The position numbers were made by a program, and so were the translations under genes. 64,000 nucleotides of DNA from DATFDN01 sp963756545 (GTDB lineage Bacteria; Pseudomonadota; Alphaproteobacteria; Acetobacterales; Acetobacteraceae): assembly GCA_963756545.1 (NCBI GenBank), contig CAVWNY010000001.1, positions 248,001 to 312,000 on the forward strand, in the 5' to 3' direction. Position 1 is the first letter of the stretch. Every line of letters starts with the position of its first letter. A model generated the notes under the pieces. That model had not been told where the DNA came from. It searched no databases and worked only from the letters and a program-made list of their open reading frames with translations. Positions 17,310 to 25,382 of this stretch are shown piece after piece.

Positions 17310-18068
17310 TCAGTGCGCCGTCCAGCCACCGTCCACGATCAGGCTCTGGCCGGTCACGTAGGCAGCGGCGTCGGAGGCGAGAAAGACCGCTGCGCCCGCC
17401 ATGTCGCGCGGCTCGCCGAAGCGGCCCATCGGGGTATGGTCCAGAAGCGGCTTGGACAGCGTCTGGTGGCGCAGCAGCCCCGCGGTGAGGTCGGTGTCCA
17501 CGTAGCCCGGCGCCAGGCAGTTCACCCGGACGCCGCGCCTGGCCCAGTCGAGCGCCAGCGCCTTGGTCATCATCTCCACCCCGCCCTTGGTGGCGCAGTA
17601 GGGCACCGAGCGGGTCAGGCCGACATGCCCGGCGACGGAACTGATGTTGACGATCGAGCCCGCCCCGCGCTCGGCCATCGCGCTGCCGATGTGCTTGCAG
17701 CACAGGAACACGCCCGTCAGGTTCACGTCGAGGATGGCCTGCCAGTCGGCGAGATCGATCTTCTCGATGGTGCGCCAGATCGGGTTGACGCCGGCGTTGT
17801 TCACCAGCACGTCGATTCGCCCGAAGCGCGTCAGCGCGGCATCGCGCAGCGCCACCACGTCCGTCTCGCGCGCGACGTCGGCGGGGTGGACCAGCGCCGG
17901 TTCGCCGATCGTGCCAGCCGCCTCGTCCAGCGTCTCGCGCGTGCGCCCGGCCAGCACGATCGTCGCGCCGCAGGACGCCATCGCCTCGGCGATGGCGCGC
18001 CCGATGCCGCGCCCCGCGCCGGTGACGATCGCGACCTTGCCCGTCAGATCGAACAGGGCTGCGCTCAC
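17310..18068 (-). CDS. SDR family oxidoreductase (LvaD-like position)
   Basis: This 252-residue short-chain dehydrogenase has the cofactor motif TGAGRGIG, NNAG, a catalytic Ser in NISSVAG and YCATK, and ends GQSLIVDGGWTAH. The start is GTG 18068, which overlaps the acyl-CoA dehydrogenase stop by 4 bp. As third gene of a kinase/acyl-CoA-dehydrogenase/SDR operon it matches the position of LvaD in levulinate catabolism, where an SDR oxidises a 3-hydroxyacyl-CoA. That role is inferred from gene order; the SDR fold alone does not show it. Confidence 0.88.
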   Translation of the reverse strand: MSAALFDLTGKVAIVTGAGRGIGRAIAEAMASCGATIVLAGRTRETLDEAAGTIGEPALVHPADVARETDVVALRDAALTRFGRIDVLVNNAGVNPIWRTIEKIDLADWQAILDVNLTGVFLCCKHIGSAMAERGAGSIVNISSVAGHVGLTRSVPYCATKGGVEMMTKALALDWARRGVRVNCLAPGYVDTDLTAGLLRHQTLSKPLLDHTPMGRFGEPRDMAGAAVFLASDAAAYVTGQSLIVDGGWTAH

Positions 18069-19234
18069 CAGTTCGGACCTTCGCGCAGGATGCGGCGCGC
18101 TAGGCTCCAGCGATGCACCTCGGAGGGGCCGTCGTAGATGCGGAAGCCGCGCACCTCGCGAAAGATGCGCTCGACCAGCGTTTCCCCCGTCACGCCCTGG
18201 CCACCGAGGACCTGCACGCAGCGATCGGCCACGCGCCAGATCGCCTCGGAACAGACCACCTTGGCCATGGAGGATTCGGTGCCGGCGCGCTCGCCCCGGT
18301 CGAGCGTCCAGGCGGTGTGCCAGATCGCCAGCCGGGCCATACGGATGTCCATCTCGTTGTCGGCCAGCATGAAGCCGACGCCCTCGTGCTCGGCCAGAAC
18401 GCGGCCGAACGCCTCGCGCTTGCTCGCATACCCCGCGGCGATCTCGTGGGCGCGGCGCGCCGCTCCCAGCCAGCGCATGCAGTGGGTGAGCCGCGCCGGG
18501 GCGAGGCGCACCTGGGCGTAGCGGAAGCCCTTGCCAGGCTCGCCGAGGATGTCGGTCGCGGGCACCCGCAGGCCGTGGAAGCGCACGACGGCATGTCCGC
18601 CGGGGAAGCCCTGGTCCAGACTGTCCATCGCACGGACGACCTCGATCCCTTCCGTGTCCATGTCGGCGAGGAACAGGGTCGCGCGTCCCTCCTCGTCGGC
18701 CGCCATGATGATGGCGAAGGCGGCGCCGTCGGCCCCCGTGATGAACCATTTCTCGCCGTCGATGACCCAATGATTGCCGTCGCGCACCGCCTTGGTCCGC
18801 AGCGCCGCCGGGTCCGATCCGGCACCGGGGGCGGGCTCGGTCATGCAGAAGCATGACCGGATCTCCCCGGCCGCGAGCGGGCGCAGGAACCGTTCCTTCT
18901 GCTCCTCGGTCGCGACATGCTCCAGCAGGTGCATGTTGCCCTCGTCGGGGGCGGAAATGTTCATCGCCAACGGACCGAGCAGGGAAAAGCCCGCTTCCTC
19001 GAATACGACCGCCTTGCCGACATGGCCGAGGCCGATTCCGCCCCATTCGGGCGCGACATGCGGGGCGAGCAATCCCGCCGCCCCCGCGAGCGCGTTCAGC
19101 TCGCGGCGGAATGCATCGGTCGGGCCGTGCCGGGTCTGGCGCGGATCGGATTCCAGCGGGATGATGCTGTCGCGGATGAAGGCGCGCGTGCGGTCACGCA
19201 GCTCCTGGAGATCGGGGGGGATCGAAAAGTCCAT
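18065..19234 (-). CDS. Acyl-CoA dehydrogenase family protein (LvaC/ACAD10-11-like)
   Basis: The 389-residue flavoprotein has the acyl-CoA dehydrogenase signatures CMTEPAPGAGSDPAAL and QVLGGQGVTGETLVERIFREVR and ends YDGPSEVHRWSLARRIL. The usual catalytic Glu position near the end reads DGPSEVHR, as in ACAD10/11 relatives. The start is ATG 19234, just after a GAGGGA; a frame to 19318 overlaps the upstream gene. It lies between an APH-type kinase gene and an SDR gene, and the same kinase plus dehydrogenase pairing occurs as one fused protein in human ACAD10 and ACAD11. Confidence 0.9.
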   Translation of the reverse strand: MDFSIPPDLQELRDRTRAFIRDSIIPLESDPRQTRHGPTDAFRRELNALAGAAGLLAPHVAPEWGGIGLGHVGKAVVFEEAGFSLLGPLAMNISAPDEGNMHLLEHVATEEQKERFLRPLAAGEIRSCFCMTEPAPGAGSDPAALRTKAVRDGNHWVIDGEKWFITGADGAAFAIIMAADEEGRATLFLADMDTEGIEVVRAMDSLDQGFPGGHAVVRFHGLRVPATDILGEPGKGFRYAQVRLAPARLTHCMRWLGAARRAHEIAAGYASKREAFGRVLAEHEGVGFMLADNEMDIRMARLAIWHTAWTLDRGERAGTESSMAKVVCSEAIWRVADRCVQVLGGQGVTGETLVERIFREVRGFRIYDGPSEVHRWSLARRILREGPNW

Positions 19235-19244
19235 CGCATGTCCC

Positions 19245-20315
19245 TCAGAACGCTCGCTGCTCGGCGATCTCGTGCGCGAACTCCAGGATCCCCGTGCCGA
19301 TGCCGCTGAGCGGGGCATAGCGCGGCTCGGTTGTGGCGCCGGTGCGCCAGCGATGGCCGAGCTGGAGGAAGATCACGCCGAGCTTGTACATCGCCAGCAC
19401 GCGGTGAAACAGGAAGTTCGACATGTCGCGCCCGCTGATCGCGGCGTAGGCGTCCACGGCCTGGGGGCGGGTGAGGAAGCCGGGCTCGGCGGCGGGCATC
19501 TGCGCCATGTCGTGCATGGCGGGTGGATCGTCGGGCTCCACCCAGTAGGAGAGCAGGGTTGCGAAGTCGAACAGCGGGTCGCCGCGCGTGCCCTGGTCCC
19601 AATCGACAACGGCGACGGCCGAAAGGTCGCGCGGGTCGAGGATGAGGTTGTCGAGCTTGAAATCGTTGTGCAGCAGCGCGGGCGGGCCGTCCGGGACGAG
19701 ATGACGGTCGAGCCACGCGCCGAGGTCGGCGTGCAGGGCCTCGGTGCCCTCCTCCTTCGCCGCCACGCCCCGCCTGCGCCAGCCGGCGACGGCCCGCGCG
19801 AGGAAGCCCTGCGGGCGGCCGAGATCGTCGAGGCCGATCGCCGCCGTATCGACGGCGTGGATGGCCGACAGCGTCTCCAGCAGCACGCGCGAGAGCCGCG
19901 CGCCGACCTCCGGGCGGCCGTGAAGCGCGGGCGGCATGGTCGAGCGGATGACCAGGCCCGGCCGGTATTCGAGAATCTGGAACGGTGCGCCGATGACGGC
20001 CGGATCGGTGCAGAGGAACAGGCTGCGCGGCGCGACCGCCAGCACATCGGCGAGTCGGCTCAGGATGCGGTGCTCGCGCGCCATGTCGTGACTGCCGGCC
20101 GGCAGCTCTCCCATCGGCGGGCGCCGCAGGACGGCAGGCCGGCCGTTCACCTGGATCAGAAAGTTCAGGTTGGCGAGGCCGCCGGCGAACTGGCGCGGCG
20201 GGGGGGCGGGGTCGAGCCTGAGCCCATGCGCGGCGAGATGCGCACGGGCGCGGTCCCAGTCGAGCGGGACGCTGTCCTGAGGGGCGCGGACATCGGCGGG
20301 GGAGGCGTCGGGCAC
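19245..20315 (-). CDS. APH-fold phosphotransferase family protein (LvaA-like)
   Basis: About 356 residues with the aminoglycoside-phosphotransferase/choline-kinase fold. The Brenner motif LLHNDFKLDNLIL and the metal motif VVDWDQGTRGDPLFDFA carry the catalytic Asp and the DxD metal ligands. A glycine loop FAGGLANLNFLI and VLRRPP near the N-terminus complete the ATP site. The start is set at GTG 20315 because AGGTGG precedes it by 5 bases; ATG-like starts upstream lack a ribosome site. Ten bases separate it from the acyl-CoA dehydrogenase, so kinase and dehydrogenase probably act in sequence on a hydroxyacyl-CoA, as in lvaA/lvaC. Confidence 0.88.
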   Translation of the reverse strand: MPDASPADVRAPQDSVPLDWDRARAHLAAHGLRLDPAPPPRQFAGGLANLNFLIQVNGRPAVLRRPPMGELPAGSHDMAREHRILSRLADVLAVAPRSLFLCTDPAVIGAPFQILEYRPGLVIRSTMPPALHGRPEVGARLSRVLLETLSAIHAVDTAAIGLDDLGRPQGFLARAVAGWRRRGVAAKEEGTEALHADLGAWLDRHLVPDGPPALLHNDFKLDNLILDPRDLSAVAVVDWDQGTRGDPLFDFATLLSYWVEPDDPPAMHDMAQMPAAEPGFLTRPQAVDAYAAISGRDMSNFLFHRVLAMYKLGVIFLQLGHRWRTGATTEPRYAPLSGIGTGILEFAHEIAEQRAF

Positions 20316-20472
20316 GGTTTCCACCTGGCGGTCAGCGGCGGAGCGTGGAAGGCGAAACACGGACGCGTCAAGGCGGAGGGAGCCCGTTGAAAATCGCCGG
20401 CCTTCCAAGCCGGCATGACGCAGGCTCGGCGGGGCCTTTCGGGAATCGGGGCGCCCTCGTCATGATCAGAGC

Positions 20473-21177
20473 ATGTCCACTGAGCACCTTGTTCCCGCCG
20501 ACCTGCGCGAGCTGTATCACGTCAGGGAATGGCGGAATGCGGCTGGCGTGCTTTTTACCGCCGCCTCCGAAGAATGGAACGACATCATCGAAGTGCTGCG
20601 CGCATTCCGCCTGCTTCGATCGGAGATCCTGACCGCCGGTGGCGGACTCTCCCCAATTTCTCAGCAGGTGAACGGCGCGTTCGACAGACGCGGTTGGCGG
20701 GAGAAGAAGTTCGCCACCAAGATCGTTGTGGACGAAACCGAATACGCCAGCCCGACCCATCTGGTGGACTGCTTCAAGGGGCGCGTGGCGCTGGAGCTGG
20801 AGTGGAACAACAAGGATCCATTCTTCGATCGTGATCTCAACAACTTCCGGCTCCTCTTCGATCTGCGAGCGATCGACGTTGGGGTGATCCTGACGCGCGC
20901 TTCCGAACTACAGGGCGTGTTTGATGAACTGGGAAAGGGCGCGAGCTACGGCAACAGCACGACCCACCATGCAAAGCTCTGGCCCCGCCTCGATGGCGGG
21001 GGTGGCGGGGGCTGCCCCGTCCTGACGTTCGCCATCACGCCGAAACTGTACGTCAACGATGGCCCCGAGGCCGTGGAGGCAGCCCTCCGCGCCAAGGCCG
21101 AGAGGGACGCCAAGCGCAAGGGCAGAAGGCGGAAAGGTGGTGTCTCGCCCAACGCCGGCGCCGATCCCGACGCATAA
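20473..21177 (+). CDS. BglII-like type II restriction endonuclease
   Basis: The 234-residue protein resembles the BglII endonuclease family. Candidate active-site residues are D99, E108 and E110 in LVDCFKGRVALELEWNNKD; this D-x8-E-x-E spacing equals D84, E93, Q95 of BglII with the Gln replaced by Glu. Downstream blocks FRLLFDLRAIDVGVILTR, STTHHAKLWPRL and a glycine run before CPVLTF are also family-like. The C-terminus is basic. It starts at ATG 20473. It faces an adenine methyltransferase gene on the other strand, 184 bp away, consistent with a restriction-modification pair. The recognition site is unknown. Confidence 0.82.
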   Translation: MSTEHLVPADLRELYHVREWRNAAGVLFTAASEEWNDIIEVLRAFRLLRSEILTAGGGLSPISQQVNGAFDRRGWREKKFATKIVVDETEYASPTHLVDCFKGRVALELEWNNKDPFFDRDLNNFRLLFDLRAIDVGVILTRASELQGVFDELGKGASYGNSTTHHAKLWPRLDGGGGGGCPVLTFAITPKLYVNDGPEAVEAALRAKAERDAKRKGRRRKGGVSPNAGADPDA

Positions 21178-21216
21178 GACCAATCGGTCTAGACACTGAC
21201 CGACTTATACCACGTT

Positions 21217-21304
21217 CGTCATGCCCGGCGAAGGCCGGGCACCCACGTCTTTGCGTGCGGCCGTTCAAGACGTGGGTGGCCGGGCCAAGCCCGGCCATGA
21301 CGAC
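21217..21304. repeat. Dispersed palindromic repeat, family 1, copy 2
   Basis: This 88-bp element is nearly identical to the copy at 2002-2090: CGTCATG ends, two GC hairpins and the paired core ACCCACGTCTT / AAGACGTGGGT. It lies between the convergent endonuclease and methyltransferase genes, where it could act as a bidirectional transcription end. Confidence 0.85.
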
Positions 21305-21361
21305 GGCGAAGGGTCAATCATTGGGCGGGCTGGGTATAAGACCCCTCGCAGCGCCGGCTTG

Positions 21362-22018
21362 CTAGCCCGCTGCGATTAGCCGGCGCTCGGCTGCCGAGTT
21401 GTGCGCGTACGTCTTCCAGGTCGGCTCGTAGCCCCCCACGGACTGATCGCCCCATACCCTCCACCCAGCGCGAGCGCCCCGCGCGAAAAGCTCGATGCGC
21501 GGTCCGGGACTGCAAGCCTCGATGATGTCGTACATCTCGTCGGGCTTCCGGGAATGCTCCCGCTTCCGGGTTTCGAGATAGTTCACCTGCGTTCTGCCCG
21601 GTTGCAGGGTGCGCGCGTTCTTGCCTCGCACGCCGAACAGCACCAGTTCGGTCACGTTGCGGAAGTAGAACCCGACACCGCGACCATCGCTGCCGCCATC
21701 CTTCCTGATCTTGCGCCAAACGACGTTGGATTTGTATTGGAAACCCCACGCCGCCATCACGCGCAGTCCCTCCGGCAGCAGTGCGTTCGGAACCCACAGG
21801 TAGAGATGCGCGGTCGGCGCCGCGAGATCAGCGACAGGCAACGAGCAGATGGACTCGGCATCCATGGTTCCGTAACGAGATAGACGCCGGTGCTCAGGCG
21901 CCACCTTGCCCGTCCGATTGATGAATTGCCACGGCGGATCGGCGAGAATGCACGCAAACCGGCGCCCACCCGAAGCGGCTCGGAGGTCCGCAGCGGGGTC
22001 CGACGTGCGATCTTTCAT
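21362..22018 (-). CDS. MT-A70 family adenine-N6 DNA methyltransferase
   Basis: The 218-residue protein has the MT-A70 catalytic motif DPPW (residues 27-30, in ILADPPWQF) and family blocks HLYLWVPNALLPEGL, WRKIRKDGG, GFYFRNVTELVLFG and RKPDEMYDIIEACSPGPRIELFARG. It would methylate adenine N6 in DNA. Facing the BglII-like endonuclease, it probably protects that enzyme's recognition site; BglII's own partner is a cytosine-N4 methylase, so this is a different pairing. The start is ATG 22018. Confidence 0.85.
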   Translation of the reverse strand: MKDRTSDPAADLRAASGGRRFACILADPPWQFINRTGKVAPEHRRLSRYGTMDAESICSLPVADLAAPTAHLYLWVPNALLPEGLRVMAAWGFQYKSNVVWRKIRKDGGSDGRGVGFYFRNVTELVLFGVRGKNARTLQPGRTQVNYLETRKREHSRKPDEMYDIIEACSPGPRIELFARGARAGWRVWGDQSVGGYEPTWKTYAHNSAAERRLIAAG

Positions 22019-22078
22019 ATTTGGTTTCCTTTACGCCATCGCACACGAGCGGACTCGATTCGTCAAGCGCGCATTCCC

Positions 22079-23305
22079 TCAGAACAGCGACATCTGCGCC
22101 TCCGCCATCCCCGCCGGCACGCCGGGCACGGTGAAGCGGGTGCAATCCAGCGGCTCCCTGACTTCGTTCAGCCCCCATTGGCGCGCGGCGCGGGCGAAGC
22201 GGCGGATCAGGAGGTCGGCGTAGGCGCCCTGGCCGGTGAAGCGGTGGTGGAAGCGCGAATCCGACAGCGCGCCCGAGCGGGTTTCGCGCACCAGGTTCAG
22301 CACGTGGCGCGCGCGGTCGGGAAAGTGCGTGGCGAGCCAGTCCTCGAACAACGGGCGCACCTCGAGCGGCAGCCGGAGCAGCACGTAGCCGGCGTGGCGC
22401 GCGCCCACCCGGGCGGCCGCCTCCATGATGCGCTCCATCTCCGCGTCGTTCAGGCCGGGGATCATCGGCGCCGTCATCACCCCGGCCGGAATGCCGGCGC
22501 GGGCCAGCTCGGCGATCGCGTGCAGGCGGCGCGCCGGAGTGGCGGCGCGCGGCTCCATCTTGCGCGCCAGCGCCGGGTCGAGTGTCGTGATCGACACCGA
22601 GACCCGGACCAGACCGCGCCTCGCCATGCCGGAAAGGATGTCGAGGTCGCGCAGCACGCCGGCGGATTTGGTGACGATGCTGAGCGGATGGTTGAACCTG
22701 TCGAGCACCTCCAGCACCGCGCGGGTCAGCTTCAGGGTGCGCTCCACCGGCTGGTAGGGATCGGTGTTGGTGCCGAGCGCGAGGGTGCGCGGGACGTAGC
22801 CGGGCTTGCGGAGCTCCTTTTCGAGCAGCTCGGCAACCTCGGGCTTGAAGATCAGCTTCGTCTCGAAATCGAGGCCGGGCGAGTAGCCGAGATAGGCATG
22901 GGTCGGCCGGGCGTAGCAGTAGATGCAGCCGTGCTCGCAGCCGCGATAGGGGTTCACGGCCCGATCGAAGCCGATGTCGGGCGAGGTGTTCCAACTGATG
23001 ACCGAGCGCGAGGCGTCGCGGATCAGCGTCGTCGGCAGTGGTGGCAGATCGCCGAACTCGGCCGTGAGCGTGTCCCAGCCGTCGTCGAACGGATGGGCGC
23101 TGGCCTGCTCGAACCGGACCGCCGGGTTGGCGGTCGCGCCCCGGCCGCGCCGGCGCAGCGACGGCGGCGCAGGCATGAGCGGCGGCTCTGCCTCGCCTGC
23201 ACGGTCCAGCGCCGCGATGGCGTCCCGATCGGTGTCGAGTTCCCTGTCGAGTTCCCTGTGGATTTCCAGGTCGATTCGCTTGCCAGGGGCGGCCCTCATC
23301 GTCAT
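22079..23305 (-). CDS. PA0069-like radical SAM protein (SplB-related)
   Basis: The 408-residue protein has the radical SAM cluster motif CEHGCIYC in NPYRGCEHGCIYCYARP, followed by LGTNTDPYQPVE and SIVTKSAGVLRDLDIL, typical of the PA0069 subgroup related to spore photoproduct lyase. The N-terminal 80 residues are a charged leader. Bases 23236-23260 contain a short tandem repeat (GTCGAGTTCCCT twice) that encodes repeated RELD. The function of the subgroup is not established. It is transcribed alone, convergent with nothing and divergent from the TIGR04283-like gene. Confidence 0.9.
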   Translation of the reverse strand: MTMRAAPGKRIDLEIHRELDRELDTDRDAIAALDRAGEAEPPLMPAPPSLRRRGRGATANPAVRFEQASAHPFDDGWDTLTAEFGDLPPLPTTLIRDASRSVISWNTSPDIGFDRAVNPYRGCEHGCIYCYARPTHAYLGYSPGLDFETKLIFKPEVAELLEKELRKPGYVPRTLALGTNTDPYQPVERTLKLTRAVLEVLDRFNHPLSIVTKSAGVLRDLDILSGMARRGLVRVSVSITTLDPALARKMEPRAATPARRLHAIAELARAGIPAGVMTAPMIPGLNDAEMERIMEAAARVGARHAGYVLLRLPLEVRPLFEDWLATHFPDRARHVLNLVRETRSGALSDSRFHHRFTGQGAYADLLIRRFARAARQWGLNEVREPLDCTRFTVPGVPAGMAEAQMSLF

Positions 23306-23376
23306 GTTCCCCCTATGTTCGAGCCCAGAGTGGCGAGCCCCGAGGGCACCGTCAAGAACAAAACAGGAATAACCCC

Positions 23377-24060
23377 GTGATCTCCCCCCGGCTCGCCCCC
23401 CGGCTCTCCGTCATCATACCGGCGCTGAATGCCGCGACCACGCTGCCCGGCACCCTGGCCGCGCTAGGCGCGGCGGCGGGCGAGATCGTGGTGGTGGACG
23501 GCGGCAGCAATGATATGACGGCGGAGGTCGCGCGCGGTCTCGGCGCCCGCGTGCTGTCCGCCCCGCGCGGGCGCGGGGCGCAGCTCGCGGCCGGCATCGC
23601 CGCGGCGCGCGGGCCGTGGCTGCTGCTACTGCACGCCGACACAAGACTCGGGCACGGCTGGGCCGGGGCAGCGGCGGCGCATATGCAGGCTGACCCCGGC
23701 CGGGCGGGGTATTTCCGCTTCGCACTGGACAGCGCCGATCGGCGCGCCCGGCGCCTGGAGCGTGCGGTGGCCTGGCGGTGCCGCGTCCTTGCCCTGCCAT
23801 ATGGCGACCAGGGACTGCTGATCCACCGCGACCTGCTCGCCCGGCTCGGCGGCATCCGGCCCTTGCCGCTGATGGAGGATGTCGATCTGGTGCGCCGTCT
23901 GGGGCGAAGCCGGTTGGCGGCGTTGGGGGCCGAGGCGCAGACCTCTGTCGCGAAGTGGGAGCGCGATGGTTGGCGCCGGCGCTCGGCCCGCAACGTCGCC
24001 TGTCTCGCGCTGTGGTTCGCCGGGGTGCCGGTGGGCCTGATCGCGCGCGCCTACCGATGA
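23377..24060 (+). CDS. TIGR04283-type glycosyltransferase
   Basis: This 227-residue GT2-fold enzyme matches the TIGR04283 group in LSVIIPALNAATTLP, VVVDGGSNDMT, LLLHADTRL and PYGDQGLLIHRDLL with PLMEDVDLVRRL. It starts with GTG 23377. The stop overlaps the ATG of the next gene by 4 bp (ATGA). In other bacteria this pair (TIGR04283 with TIGR04282) occurs in arsenosugar or other secondary pathways, but no arsenic or radical SAM arsenosugar gene is seen here. Confidence 0.88.
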   Translation: MISPRLAPRLSVIIPALNAATTLPGTLAALGAAAGEIVVVDGGSNDMTAEVARGLGARVLSAPRGRGAQLAAGIAAARGPWLLLLHADTRLGHGWAGAAAAHMQADPGRAGYFRFALDSADRRARRLERAVAWRCRVLALPYGDQGLLIHRDLLARLGGIRPLPLMEDVDLVRRLGRSRLAALGAEAQTSVAKWERDGWRRRSARNVACLALWFAGVPVGLIARAYR

Positions 24061-24692
24061 GAGATGTTGCCATCGTCTTCGCGCGCGCGCCTCGCCTTGG
24101 CGCGGTCAAGCGCCGGCTGGCGTGCGACATCGGCGAGCGCGCGGCGCTGCGCTTCCACGCCGCTTCGCTTGGCCGTCTCCTGCGCGCACTGGCGCGCGAT
24201 CGCCGGTTCCGAACGGTGGTCGCGCTCACGCCCGATCGCGCGAGGCTTCGCCTGCCCGCCGCCGTCGGATGGGTCCCGCAGGGGGCGGGCGACTTGGGGA
24301 GGCGCATGGATCGCGCCTTTCGCCGCTTCCCCCGCCGGCGCGTAGCGCTGGTGGGCTGCGACATCCCCGGCGCGACGGCGCACGACCTCCGCGCCGCCTT
24401 CCGCGCGCTCGGCCGCGCATCCTCGGTGTTCGGACCCGCCGAGGACGGAGGCTACTGGCTGGTCGGCATGGGGCCGCGCCGCCCGGCGCGCCCGTTCGCC
24501 GCCGTGCGCTGGTCGGGCCCGGATGCGCTGGCGGACACGGCACGGAACTTCGCGCGCCATCGCCCGACCCTGTTGCGTCGGCTGCGTGACGTCGATCGCG
24601 CGGCCGATTTGCTGGCGACGGGCTACTCGGCGGCCGGCTTCAAATGCTCCTGCAAGCGCGGCATCAGCTCGACGAGGTTGCAGGGACGGTGA
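24057..24692 (+). CDS. TIGR04282 (DUF2064) family nucleotidyltransferase-like protein
   Basis: The protein has 211 residues; N-terminal VAIVFARAPRLGAVKRRLA corresponds to the family's nucleotide-binding start and FGPAEDGGYWLVGM is its strongest signature. It is translationally coupled to the TIGR04283 gene. The conserved domain ends about LRDVDRAADLLATG; the remaining 20 residues (SAAGFKCSCKRG onward) run 70 bp into the 3' end of moaB on the opposite strand. That tail is therefore probably not functional. Confidence 0.87.
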   Translation: MRDVAIVFARAPRLGAVKRRLACDIGERAALRFHAASLGRLLRALARDRRFRTVVALTPDRARLRLPAAVGWVPQGAGDLGRRMDRAFRRFPRRRVALVGCDIPGATAHDLRAAFRALGRASSVFGPAEDGGYWLVGMGPRRPARPFAAVRWSGPDALADTARNFARHRPTLLRRLRDVDRAADLLATGYSAAGFKCSCKRGISSTRLQGR

Positions 24693-25171
24693 CGGTTGTC
24701 GAGCTGGGCCGCGAGGATGTCGTCCCAGCCGTCCTTGACCGCGCCGGTGCTACCGGGCAGCGCGAACAGGTAGGTGCCGCCCGCCACCCCGCCCATCGCG
24801 CGCGACTGCATCGTCGAGGTGCCTATCTTCTGATAGCTGAGCATCCGGAACAGCTCGCCGAAGCCCTCGATGCGCTTCTCCAGCACGCGCTCGAACGCCT
24901 CCGGCGTCACGTCGCGGCCGGTGATGCCGGTGCCGCCGGTGGTGATGACCACGTCGATCTCGGGATCGGCGATCCACCCGCGCAGCCGCGCGGCGATGAC
25001 CGCTGCGTCGTCCCGCTCGATCGCCCGCGCCGCCAGCCGGTGGCCCGCCTCGGCGATGCGATCCACCAGTGCCTGGCCCGACGTGTCGTTGGCCTCCGTC
25101 CGCGTGTCGGAAATAGTCAGGACCGCGATGTTGACGACGACGAACGGCCGCGAGTCATCGATGCGTGCCAT
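24623..25171 (-). CDS. moaB: Molybdenum cofactor biosynthesis protein B
   Basis: The 182-residue MoaB/MogA-like protein binds molybdopterin and belongs to molybdenum cofactor synthesis. Motifs are LTISDTRTEANDTSG, TTGGTGITGRDVTPEA and SRAMGGVAGGTYLFALPGSTG followed by KDGWDDIL. It is transcribed alone from ATG 25171. Its last 70 bp overlap the TIGR04282 gene on the other strand, with both proteins ending in variable tails there. Confidence 0.94.
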   Translation of the reverse strand: MARIDDSRPFVVVNIAVLTISDTRTEANDTSGQALVDRIAEAGHRLAARAIERDDAAVIAARLRGWIADPEIDVVITTGGTGITGRDVTPEAFERVLEKRIEGFGELFRMLSYQKIGTSTMQSRAMGGVAGGTYLFALPGSTGAVKDGWDDILAAQLDNRHRPCNLVELMPRLQEHLKPAAE

Positions 25172-25382
25172 GCTCCGTGCTCCCTATGCCTGAAGGCCTC
25201 TGCCCACGTTCTGACACGCCGGCGCGGCGGTCGTCCAACCACCCGGCGCTTGACTTTGGCGCGCGCCCTCTTGATATGCGGGCGGGGCGCGGGGAAACCG
25301 CTGCCGCCCAGGCGTGCCGGTGCGACCGCACGGCGCCCCTTGCCGCGGTGAAAGCCGGCCCAACACACGACTGGGACATAGT

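Noticed and set aside
23236..23260. Short tandem repeat as a phase-variation tract
   Set aside because: The unit is 12 bp and in frame, with only two copies, so length change would not switch the gene off.
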